Shown in pieces: positions 1 to 6,884 of a DNA stretch of 22,218 nt. Made by a program: the position numbers and the translations under genes. Numbering within the stretch: position 1 is the first letter of the stretch; each line of letters begins with the position of its first letter. The stretch is taken from positions 1 through 22,218 of the IMG/VR virus record IMGVR_UViG_3300042261_001168, one strand, 5' to 3'. Under the pieces are notes generated by a model. The model worked only from the letters and a program-made list of their open reading frames with translations. It was not told the DNA's origin and ran no database searches. This DNA is from a virus.

Positions 1-100
1 CGGTGGAGGCCAATGCGTCGAGCGCCTCCAACACCGCTTCGCCGGCCTGGCAACGCCGGACCAGGGCGTCCAGCTCGCGGCGCAGTTGGTCAATGTCCAT
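1..100 (-). CDS. Start of a helical protein, runs off the window
   Basis: An ATG at 100 overlaps the previous stop by 11 bases and opens a frame of 33 residues to the left edge (MDIDQLRRELDALVRRCQAG and further). The visible part is charged and helical, probably a coiled coil. It extends the operon to at least four genes, but its role cannot be judged from this piece. Confidence 0.5.
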   Translation of the reverse strand, partial: MDIDQLRRELDALVRRCQAGEAVLEALDALAST

Positions 101-1358
101 CGTCCAGCCCTCCGGCGATGTTGATCGGGATGGCCCAGTCCTGTTCGATCGCCAGGCGCCGCTGCCAGGTCTGCACCTGCGCGGTGAATTCGTCGAGTTG
201 CCAGGCATCGAGGCCGTTCAACTGGGCCAGCAGGGTGGCATCGACCCGGTGGGCCTCCCGCAGCGCGGTTTCGAGGTCCGCAATCTCCTGCGCCAGGGCT
301 TCGCACTCGGCCGCGATCCCGGCCTCTTCCTCTGCCAGCCGGGGCATCCCGGCGGTGTCCGCGGCGGCCAGCACGAGGCGGTCCCGCAGGTGCCCGCGGA
401 CCTCTTCGGGGCGTAGATCCCGAGCCAACCGCTGGGCGAGGGCCGCTGGCGTAAAGGTATCCGGGTGGGCCCCGAGCAACCCGGCGGCGTCCGCCAGCAC
501 CGCATCGGCGGCCAGGGCCTCGCATTCATCGAGCAGCGCGCCGATGTCAGACTGGGTGCCGGCGCAGCGCGCAGCGCGCTGTCGCGCAAGTGCCGCCCGA
601 CGCTGTTCGAGGCGGTCTTCCAACGCAGTACAGCGTTGTCGCAGGGCGGCTTGCACCTGTTCCAGGCTCGTGCACTGGGCGTCGGCATCGGCCAGCGTCG
701 CCAGTTCCGTGGTCAATCGGGTGATCTCCGTGCGGGTGTCCACGTTGAGGTCGGTGCACTGCTGGTGGAGCTGGTCATGCAACCGGGCGACGAATTGACA
801 GAGGTCTCCGGCCATGGCTGGATCTCCCGCGGAGATCAGTATCCGATTGAATGCGGGGTTGGTTGTCGGCACCGATGGGTCCCCATGCGAGGTCACCTCC
901 CGCACCGACGGCACAACTGTGTCGGTACCGTCTGGGTCGGGCACCGCGCCACCCCAGGCACGCATCTCCGCATCGAGGGCGACAAGTTCCGACTGCAATT
1001 GCGTGATCTGCGCGGACAGCCGCCGGCAGTCGGCATCCAACTGCCGGAGCCGCTGTTCGACCGCTTGGCACTGGCCGTCCGCCCGCCTGGTCGCGAGTTG
1101 CCGGGCCAGCTCGTCACGCTCGTCCCGCAATGCGGCGAGGGCCGTGTCCAACCCGGTCGGGTCGATAATCGGGGCGAGCAACGCCGTGCGCAGCGCCTGC
1201 GCTTGCGCGGCGGGCAGCCAGGCCAACAGTACCCCCAACGCCCGCGCGACCGGCACCAACGCCGCGAGCCCGGAACCATGCACGGCCTGCTGGATCGCGA
1301 GGACCTGCTGTTGCGGCGACAGCGCCGCCCAGGCGCGCGCCTGCTCAGAGGGCCGCAT
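90..1358 (-). CDS. Long coiled-coil protein of unknown function
   Basis: A 422-residue protein starting MRPSEQARAWAALSPQQQVL at 1358, overlapping the previous gene by 14 bases; a longer frame to 1490 exists but would lie within that gene. After a helical domain with a hydrophobic helix (LVPVARALGVLLAWLPAAQA, residues ~34-53), there are three coiled-coil stretches: ~72-134 (RDERDELARQLATRR, LSAQITQLQSELVALDAEMR), ~195-262 and ~340-372. A less regular linker (~135-180) separates the first two. This resembles SMC/Rad50-type or scaffold coiled coils but has no ATPase motifs. It probably forms a complex with its operon neighbours. It overlaps the next gene by 11 bases. Confidence 0.55.
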   Translation of the reverse strand: MRPSEQARAWAALSPQQQVLAIQQAVHGSGLAALVPVARALGVLLAWLPAAQAQALRTALLAPIIDPTGLDTALAALRDERDELARQLATRRADGQCQAVEQRLRQLDADCRRLSAQITQLQSELVALDAEMRAWGGAVPDPDGTDTVVPSVREVTSHGDPSVPTTNPAFNRILISAGDPAMAGDLCQFVARLHDQLHQQCTDLNVDTRTEITRLTTELATLADADAQCTSLEQVQAALRQRCTALEDRLEQRRAALARQRAARCAGTQSDIGALLDECEALAADAVLADAAGLLGAHPDTFTPAALAQRLARDLRPEEVRGHLRDRLVLAAADTAGMPRLAEEEAGIAAECEALAQEIADLETALREAHRVDATLLAQLNGLDAWQLDEFTAQVQTWQRRLAIEQDWAIPINIAGGLDDGH

Positions 1359-2889
1359 CGACAAACTCCACGCAACTCGACCAGCGTTCACCACCGCGCA
1401 ATAGACGGTGTACCTCCCGAAGACCATCAGCCACCCCGGCGGCATCGGCGGGGCGCTCCAGCACCCGCAGGCGCTCGCTGAGGGCGCCATGAACCCGTCC
1501 TTGCAGACCAGCGAAGGCGTCGAAAGCCAAGCGTTGCTCCGGGGATGGCAGTCGATGGGTCAGGAACAGATAGAACACCGGGATGCCCTCGCGCCGGGAC
1601 CAGCGCAGATCCTCCAGCCAGGTCATGCTGCGCATACGCAGACCGCTACGCCGGCCCGGATAGCTGCGGATGGCCTCGAACTCCGGGGCATCGGGGTCAG
1701 GCGTCGGGGGGGAGTTGCCGACGAACAGCACCGCCCGCGCGCAATCGGTGGCTGGCGCCAAGGCCTCGCGGGCCAGGTGCAGGGCCTCATCGAGCGGGTC
1801 CCAGACATCCAGACCGGGCGAATAGGCAGCATCGGCGAACAATGCCCTCGCCCCGCCCACCGGCTGACGCCCCAACGACAGACAGGTTGCGCGGGGCAGG
1901 GTGACACCGGGCGGCGCGGCGAGCCCGTAGCGTTCCACATCGGTACAGGAAAAACCGTTGATAGAGAGATACTTGTCGGTTGCCAGGGCCCGCAGGGCAT
2001 CGGCCAACCCTGCCCTGATGTCCTGGTTGAAGTCTGGCCAATCCCGCCCGGAGGCGGCAGTGCCCTCTTTAGCGTAGGGGTCCGCCGCCAGTGGCAGCTG
2101 GCCGCGGGCCAGCAGCAGCGCTTGCGTCCAGGCGGACTGATCCGGACAGGTGCAGTCGAGGATGATCGCGAGTTCCAGCGGCACGCCGGTGGCGTTGTAC
2201 TGGGGCGCAACCGCACGGACCAGTCCGCCGCCGTCGCCGTGGTAGTCCAGGTGCCAGCGGATCGCCGCCTCATCGGTCTGGGTGAGGTCGATCCTGAGCC
2301 GACCGCGCGATGCTCCGCTGAGCGTAAACCAGGCCGTCTCGGGCAGCCCGGTTGCCCCATCCGGCACATCGAGACTGATGATCGCGCAGCAGTCATCGTC
2401 GATCTCAACATCCAGCGTGATCGGCAGATCGCGTAACGCCAGGTATCGCTCCTGGGCGCCGCGCAGGCGCACGCGGACATCCGCGGGGCCGACTGGTGGC
2501 ACCGTCTGGCACGGATCGAACCAGGCATCGCCATTGAGACTGAGACGCCCCTGTGCATCGCGCCGAACCGTAGATAAGTTGACCCGCGTGTCCAGTGCCA
2601 GGTCGTAAATCTGCGCGACTAACGAGGTCTGGTCATCCGTGGGCAGTTCGTCGAGCAGTAGCACGGCATGGCCGGGTGCCTGGCTGTTTAGCCAGCCCGC
2701 CAGATCCTCGGCACCATCTACGAGCTCAACGCGCAGCGGCGATGGACTCCAGGGGCACACCGAGACCTGGTGGCGCACCAGACCGCCCGGCCCCAGTTCC
2801 AGGATGCTGAAGCCGGAGGGACAATGGTCGAGGCACGCCCAGATGCCGAGGAGTTCCGTCATCAGAGCCGGGGGTGGTCGCCCGGTCAT
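1345..2889 (-). CDS. Protein with a von Willebrand factor A-like region
   Basis: A 514-residue protein; the ATG at 2889 overlaps the previous stop (ATGA), with a second possible start at 2862. Residues ~1-235 are beta-rich and unfamiliar (SGFSILELGPGGLVRHQVSV, GHAVLLLDELPTDDQTSL, YLALRDLPITLDVEIDDDC). Residues ~236-450 resemble a vWA/Rossmann-type fold: strand PLELAIILDCTCPD (242-250, in place of a DxSxS metal site), helix DIRAGLADALRALA, strand YLSINGFS, Asp364 in VWDPLDEALHLAREAL, then strand ARAVLFVGNSPP and IPVFYLFLTHRL. The metal site is degenerate, so binding may be lost. The C-terminus is helical. vWA proteins mostly act as scaffolds, often with AAA+ ATPases, but no ATPase is seen in the window. 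I give no specific function. Confidence 0.5.
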   Translation of the reverse strand: MTGRPPPALMTELLGIWACLDHCPSGFSILELGPGGLVRHQVSVCPWSPSPLRVELVDGAEDLAGWLNSQAPGHAVLLLDELPTDDQTSLVAQIYDLALDTRVNLSTVRRDAQGRLSLNGDAWFDPCQTVPPVGPADVRVRLRGAQERYLALRDLPITLDVEIDDDCCAIISLDVPDGATGLPETAWFTLSGASRGRLRIDLTQTDEAAIRWHLDYHGDGGGLVRAVAPQYNATGVPLELAIILDCTCPDQSAWTQALLLARGQLPLAADPYAKEGTAASGRDWPDFNQDIRAGLADALRALATDKYLSINGFSCTDVERYGLAAPPGVTLPRATCLSLGRQPVGGARALFADAAYSPGLDVWDPLDEALHLAREALAPATDCARAVLFVGNSPPTPDPDAPEFEAIRSYPGRRSGLRMRSMTWLEDLRWSRREGIPVFYLFLTHRLPSPEQRLAFDAFAGLQGRVHGALSERLRVLERPADAAGVADGLREVHRLLRGGERWSSCVEFVDAAL

Positions 2890-3782
2890 GGTAAGTCTCC
2901 ATTAGTGCCGTGATGAACGGAATTGGCTGCTGCCATAACCGCCCAATGCCCCCAGCCAGGTAGCGTGGCAAGGCGAGCCACCCAATCCGGACGAAGGGCT
3001 GCCAGGGCCGGTGGTGGTGGTGGGAGCGGTGGCAACAGTGAGTCGGCCAACAAGCGCCGGTAGACCGCCTCCAGCAGCGGCGCCTCCTCGGGCACCCGTT
3101 CCGGGCAGGCAAGCACGGGACGCACGATGTCGCGGGTTGGATGCAACAGGCCAACGAGGGCCAGGCGTTCGCGCACCGTCAGCGGCGGTGGCGGGCCGGT
3201 CTCGGCGCAGCCGGTGAGTTCGGCCGCGAGCCAGGGCAGCAACGGTGCGCGGATCACGTCGGACAGCAGGTCCATCACCTGCTCGCGCTCCTGGAGTGGT
3301 AGGGGTGCATACGCGCGTGCCATGACCTGATGGCAGGCAGCAGCGCTGTCCAGTGCGCCAGCGATCGATGCCAACGCAACAACGGAAGTGAGGGTGCGCA
3401 TCGCACGGGCCTGTATCACGGACTGGACCAACGTGACGTTGGCGGCGCCGCTCAGGATCTGTTCCAGCCAGCCGAGGAGCGCGTCACTAGGACCATCAGG
3501 CCAGCGGCGCCAGAAACGGGGCTCGGCAACCTGTAACGCGAGCAGAGGGGTCAGGGTTGGCTCCCAATCGCAAGGCGGCGCAGCTGGCGGTGCCGCCGCG
3601 GGATCGAGCAGGGCCAGTTGCTCGTCTGGCACCAGGCCCCGGCACAGCGCCAGCGGCGCGCCCGCCGCGATCAGTGCCACCAGTTCCCGCATCGTGACCA
3701 GGCCGGCGGCGTGCAAGCGCGGCAGGGCCGCGAGGGTTTGATTGTCGGGTTCGGTGCTTGGCACAAGCGCGCCGAACAGCAC
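2886..3782 (-). CDS. Unknown helical protein, possibly 5'-truncated by phage insertion
   Basis: The frame gives 298 residues from a GTG at 3782, but I see no ribosome binding site there. The frame stays open upstream to a TAA inside the repeat cluster (residues HWLRT precede the GTG). The beginning TVLFGALVPSTEPDNQTLAA reads like the middle of a protein. The product is mostly predicted helical, with Ala/Leu/Pro-rich segments, for example GLVTMRELVALIAAGAPLAL, VTLVQSVIQARAMRTLTSVV and PLLPWLAAELTG, plus a Pro run near the end. I recognise no domain or active site. It overlaps the next gene by ATGA, so the two are probably co-translated. It may be a host gene that lost its start when the phage inserted, or an intact gene with an unusual start. 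Confidence 0.55.
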   Translation of the reverse strand: MLFGALVPSTEPDNQTLAALPRLHAAGLVTMRELVALIAAGAPLALCRGLVPDEQLALLDPAAAPPAAPPCDWEPTLTPLLALQVAEPRFWRRWPDGPSDALLGWLEQILSGAANVTLVQSVIQARAMRTLTSVVALASIAGALDSAAACHQVMARAYAPLPLQEREQVMDLLSDVIRAPLLPWLAAELTGCAETGPPPPLTVRERLALVGLLHPTRDIVRPVLACPERVPEEAPLLEAVYRRLLADSLLPPLPPPPPALAALRPDWVARLATLPGWGHWAVMAAANSVHHGTNGDLP

Positions 3783-3795
3783 GGTGCGAAGCCAG

Positions 3796-3888
3796 TGTAG
3801 CCCGACGGATGATTTGCGACGAATTTACAGATGATTTGCGACAAATTCACACGCCCGTTTTTTTGTCGCAAATCATCTGTCGTTTGTC
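3796..3888. other. Repeat cluster, probable phage right end (transposase sites)
   Basis: Three copies of GATGATTTGCGAC: direct copies at 3808 and 3830 (22 bases apart, each followed by a G/A AATT) and an inverted copy at 3862-3877. Copies two and three form a perfect 19-base inverted repeat (3827-3845 and 3862-3880) with a 16-base loop. A partial fourth unit (GTTTGTC) follows at 3882-3888. The cluster lies right behind the last tail gene. Mu-type transposases bind 22-base sites placed next to each other at the phage right end, and the ends start with TG; a TG occurs at 3796 and also at 3864 in TGTCGCA. The other reading is an operator or a bidirectional hairpin between two operons. No T-run follows the hairpin on the coding strand. 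Confidence 0.5.
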
Positions 3889-3906
3889 TTAACGAGGGGG
3901 CCGTAC

Positions 3907-5904
3907 CTAGGAGGTGGCTCGTGTGGTCGGGAACGGAAGATAAACGGCAACCTCGGTTTGGTCGCGCGCATACCATCTGCTTGTAGTATTATAAACGAAC
4001 GGACCTAGCTCCCAGTGCATGTACGACAGCAGACTGGACAGGTCTGTCACTGACTCTCCGTCATACCCGTAAAGGCTGTGAGGAGAAGCGTAAGTCGGAG
4101 GGTTTGGATAGCCGTACCGATCACCCAGCCACTCTTCATCAATATAAGGTTCGCTAAACCCATCGTTAGTCAGGCCGAGAATCAGACACGCTTTATCGTT
4201 CGCAACAGTGCTCGCCACATAAACGAAAGGTTCTGGTATTGTGGAGCCGCCAATTTCTGTAGTGAAGGTCATGTGTGAACCGGGCTCCCAATACATAGGA
4301 ACCGGAGTGTGCGAGGCCCCTTCGTACAGAGTCGACCCTTCTTGAGCGGTTGCTGACCAAATCAGCTCAGCCGTTGTTATTAGCCCGATAGCGGCAGACC
4401 TTACCCAGTGGTCTGTTATATTCATCCGCCCATACGTTGTCATAAGCCAATTATCGCTTCCACAATACGGGCGACCTTTCTCCTCCTTAGTTTCACTAAA
4501 ATCACTAAATGATGTTAAAAATTCACAGCCTGGTATATCAGTTGTGACCGTGGCTGAATTCACCCAGTAATTTCTATAATAATCGTACCAAACCCCTCCC
4601 GGGGTGTTCGAGTAGCGCGGAGAGTACCTGAGCACGGTCCCAGTTATACTGTCATGGTCGGCAGTTTTCTCGCTACTTCTTAACCACAGCCACTTTCCGC
4701 AGTTGTTACTTGGGTACTCTCTGTCCTCCTCGTTTCTTATCCATTCGTAGTTAGTGTTATCCGGTATAAGATTCACATAGGTTGTGCTCATTGCTACCGT
4801 ACTCCAGTCGTCCCAAAAGCACCCTTGAGAGTCGTGCGTCAAAGTTTCAAATGAGGTTTTTGCTCCAGGCCACGCCCAAAACGGGTCGCCAGACCGCCAC
4901 TCAGAGAATGGATGCGAGTACATGAGGTGATCGTTATAACGCCAGTACCCCACTGACCCGTCTAGGCTTAACTCGTGACTGTCGTGGGCCAATGGATCAA
5001 AGATGCCAAACTCCTGATCCCTTGCGGTTTCGTAAAACGGGATGCTTGACTCTACCCACTGACCGTTGTTGCGCGTCACGAAAGTAACATTATCCACCGT
5101 TTTTGGGTGGAAAGTTCGCACGACCCCGACCAACACTCCTTTCATGTACCAACAGAAGCCCGTCTCATAGGGCCAATCGGCTACCTGAGCAAACTCGCCA
5201 TCCCCTATCTTGCCGTAAACCGCTGAAGGATGGCTGGATGCATCGGCCTCATACCACATGCAGGCGGTGTAGTCGGTGCCTTGGTACTGGGTGCAGATGC
5301 CGTCGCGGTAGACACCGGTCGAGAAGGACGTGTCGCGGAACAGCCGCCAGGTCCCGACGGTGGCGATGAGGGTCCCGGCGACGATCCGGCTGGGGTTGGG
5401 TTCGAGGGTGTAGCCGGCTGGCAGGATGAAAAGTCCCGGCGTGGGTGGTGGCGGGGGCGGCGGCTCGATATAGGTGTAGCCGGTACAGCCATCGCTTGCC
5501 CAATGGCCTGGAGGTGGGAGCGTGGCGAAATTGGTCGGCGAGAGCGATGGGACTGGAGTCGGTTGCTCCTCGGCTTTGCAGGCGAGGAGGAAGTCACCCG
5601 GTTGGGTCGAGCGGATCGAGGGCTTGTCGACCAGCCGCACGGTGTGGTTGACCGCGCCAGCTCCGGACATCAGCTCGATGGTGAACCAGTCATAGCCGTG
5701 TGCTATGATGAAGGCTAGCGCGGTGTCGAGCTGGGCCGCGGCGAGGACAAACGTCAGGTCGAAGGTACGTAGGTGCTGGCGGTGCTTACGGCGTTGGCGC
5801 GGTTGTGGGGCGTCGAACGGGGTGCGGAGCAGGCCGGCGTCGATGGCGTACCCATAGCCGGATTCCTGCGGGGCGGGCAAGCCGGCGTCAGACCAGTCAC
5901 TCAT
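3907..5904 (-). CDS. Putative receptor-binding protein, swapped low-G+C C-terminus
   Basis: A 665-residue protein and the last gene of the late cluster; its start overlaps the previous stop (ATGA). Residues ~1-115 are a paralogue of the C-terminal domain of the previous gene and probably attach it to the tail. A Pro linker (residues ~148-156) and a short beta domain (FILPAGYTLEPNPSRIVAGT, then GTWRLFRDTSF) follow. From about residue 220, the DNA becomes clearly poorer in G+C: 22 of 60 bases at 4501-4560, compared with 46 of 60 at 6241-6300. This C-terminal part is rich in Trp and Tyr (for example WYMKGVLVGVV, YWRYNDHLMYSHPF, YDYYRNYWVNS). I recognise no family. The layout of a conserved anchor plus a foreign variable end fits a host-range protein. 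It ends at a TAG just before the repeat region. Confidence 0.65.
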   Translation of the reverse strand: MSDWSDAGLPAPQESGYGYAIDAGLLRTPFDAPQPRQRRKHRQHLRTFDLTFVLAAAQLDTALAFIIAHGYDWFTIELMSGAGAVNHTVRLVDKPSIRSTQPGDFLLACKAEEQPTPVPSLSPTNFATLPPPGHWASDGCTGYTYIEPPPPPPPTPGLFILPAGYTLEPNPSRIVAGTLIATVGTWRLFRDTSFSTGVYRDGICTQYQGTDYTACMWYEADASSHPSAVYGKIGDGEFAQVADWPYETGFCWYMKGVLVGVVRTFHPKTVDNVTFVTRNNGQWVESSIPFYETARDQEFGIFDPLAHDSHELSLDGSVGYWRYNDHLMYSHPFSEWRSGDPFWAWPGAKTSFETLTHDSQGCFWDDWSTVAMSTTYVNLIPDNTNYEWIRNEEDREYPSNNCGKWLWLRSSEKTADHDSITGTVLRYSPRYSNTPGGVWYDYYRNYWVNSATVTTDIPGCEFLTSFSDFSETKEEKGRPYCGSDNWLMTTYGRMNITDHWVRSAAIGLITTAELIWSATAQEGSTLYEGASHTPVPMYWEPGSHMTFTTEIGGSTIPEPFVYVASTVANDKACLILGLTNDGFSEPYIDEEWLGDRYGYPNPPTYASPHSLYGYDGESVTDLSSLLSYMHWELGPFVYNTTSRWYARDQTEVAVYLPFPTTRATS

Positions 5905-6503
5905 GGGGCGATCTCCAACTTGAGCCACACCTCGATGAGGGCCGGTCCGGCGGCACTGAACCGAGGGTTGTCGATGACCCGCACCCGCCGTAGGTCGCAG
6001 GTGTCCAGGACGGCGACGGGCATACCGAACCAGGCATAATCCACCGCCTCCAGGAACGCTTCGAGGTCAGCCAGTTGTGTGCTGGCCAGCGTGAAGGTGG
6101 CGGTGCACTGGTGGTAGCCGGTCAGCCAGCGGGCGCGCTGGCGGGTGGCGCCAGACTCCATGGCGGTGCGGACCAGGGCGTGGCCGTGGGTGAGCTGATA
6201 GCCGCCGGTGCGGGGAACCGGAAAGCCTGCCGCGGTCCATGGGTCGGCGCCGTTGCTGGCGCGCAGCCGCACATGGCCGATGACGCGCGCGACCGACAGG
6301 CGGGCCTCGTCTGATCCGGCTCCCAGGCCCGCTACGCGGCCAATGACCCGCGCGATCGACAGCCGGCCCCCTGGCGCCGGCGCCGTGCCGGACAAACTGA
6401 CCGGACCGATGACCCGTGCAGCGGACAGCCGTCCGACATCGCCACCACCGGTGACACAGACCGAGCCGATGACCCGTGCAGCAGACAGCCAGGTATCAGC
6501 CAT
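5901..6503 (-). CDS. Tail adaptor with four RVIG repeats
   Basis: A 200-residue protein. Residues ~6-80 contain four repeats of the form LS(A/I/V)ARVIGxV, starting at residues 6, 26, 48 and 69 with Gly/Ala-rich spacers. These look like a small beta-repeat or docking array. Residues ~84-200 form a domain (DPWTAAGFPVPRTGGYQLTH, then TATFTLASTQLADLEAFLEA, AWFGMPV and RVRVIDNPRF) that aligns clearly with the first ~115 residues of the next gene. Both proteins share W..AG.P.P..GY, an Arg-rich stretch, TF.LA..QL, Y.WF and VR..D.P. The two genes overlap by ATGA. I infer an adaptor joining the tail tip to the receptor-binding protein; the function is not known from sequence. Confidence 0.6.
   Translation of the reverse strand: MADTWLSAARVIGSVCVTGGGDVGRLSAARVIGPVSLSGTAPAPGGRLSIARVIGRVAGLGAGSDEARLSVARVIGHVRLRASNGADPWTAAGFPVPRTGGYQLTHGHALVRTAMESGATRQRARWLTGYHQCTATFTLASTQLADLEAFLEAVDYAWFGMPVAVLDTCDLRRVRVIDNPRFSAAGPALIEVWLKLEIAP
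6275..6488 (-). repeat. Four ~60-66 base tandem coding repeats (LSxARVIGxV)
   Basis: The plus strand shows four copies of a GGCCGATGACCCGCGCGA-like word starting near 6275, 6338, 6403 and 6463. They encode the four RVIG motifs on the minus strand. The core of about 26 bases is well conserved, while the spacers differ in length and sequence. Confidence 0.8.
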
Positions 6504-6506
6504 GGA

Positions 6507-6884
6507 TCAGCCGATGGTCGCGCTCAGGAGGGCGACCGGGGCGTTGAGGACCGCGGTCAGGGTCGTCAGGACGAAGGTGTCGGCCACGGGCGAGCTGCCT
6601 TGTGAGCACGGCAGAGCCATCAGAGCCTTGCCGGCCCCATCGCACAGCGTGGCATAGTCCGCCGTGCCGTTGCCCTGCCAGGTGGATGGAGCGTCGGGGG
6701 AAAGTACCAGTTGACCGGTGCCGGGGGTCACGGTCCCGGCCGGGTCATCCAGCGGCAGGGTCGCCAGTAGTACATCGCCCGCGTCGTACACTTTGACACT
6801 GGCCGCGCCGGTCTCGGCGTCGATTTGCGCCAGCACTTCGGTATGCACGGCCACCAACAGGTCCAGGTGGAAGAAAACGGCCAT
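6507..6884 (-). CDS. Small tail-tip-associated protein, unknown function
   Basis: A 125-residue protein between the J-like gene and the RVIG-repeat gene; its start overlaps the J-like stop (TGATG) and its stop lies 3 bases before the next start. It has an amphipathic first segment (MAVFFHLDLLVAVHTEVLAQ), a strand-rich middle (ASVKVYDAGDVLLATLPLDD), and then LVLSPDAPSTWQGNGTADYA, CDGAGKALMALPC and a beta-rich end. I do not recognise a family. Position and size suggest a small adaptor or cap at the tail tip. Confidence 0.5.
   Translation of the reverse strand: MAVFFHLDLLVAVHTEVLAQIDAETGAASVKVYDAGDVLLATLPLDDPAGTVTPGTGQLVLSPDAPSTWQGNGTADYATLCDGAGKALMALPCSQGSSPVADTFVLTTLTAVLNAPVALLSATIG

Noticed and set aside
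465-1481. Plus-strand frames opposite the coiled-coil gene (up to 338 residues).
   Set aside because: Their Arg/Gly-rich, aperiodic products and lack of start signals mark them as antisense shadows; the minus-strand frame has clear heptad coiled-coil pattern and coupled start and stop.
3827-3880. Perfect 19-base inverted repeat read as a rho-independent terminator of the late operon.
   Set aside because: The 16-base loop is long, the stem is not GC-rich, and no T-run follows on the coding strand. The additional direct copy at 22 bases fits protein-binding sites better.
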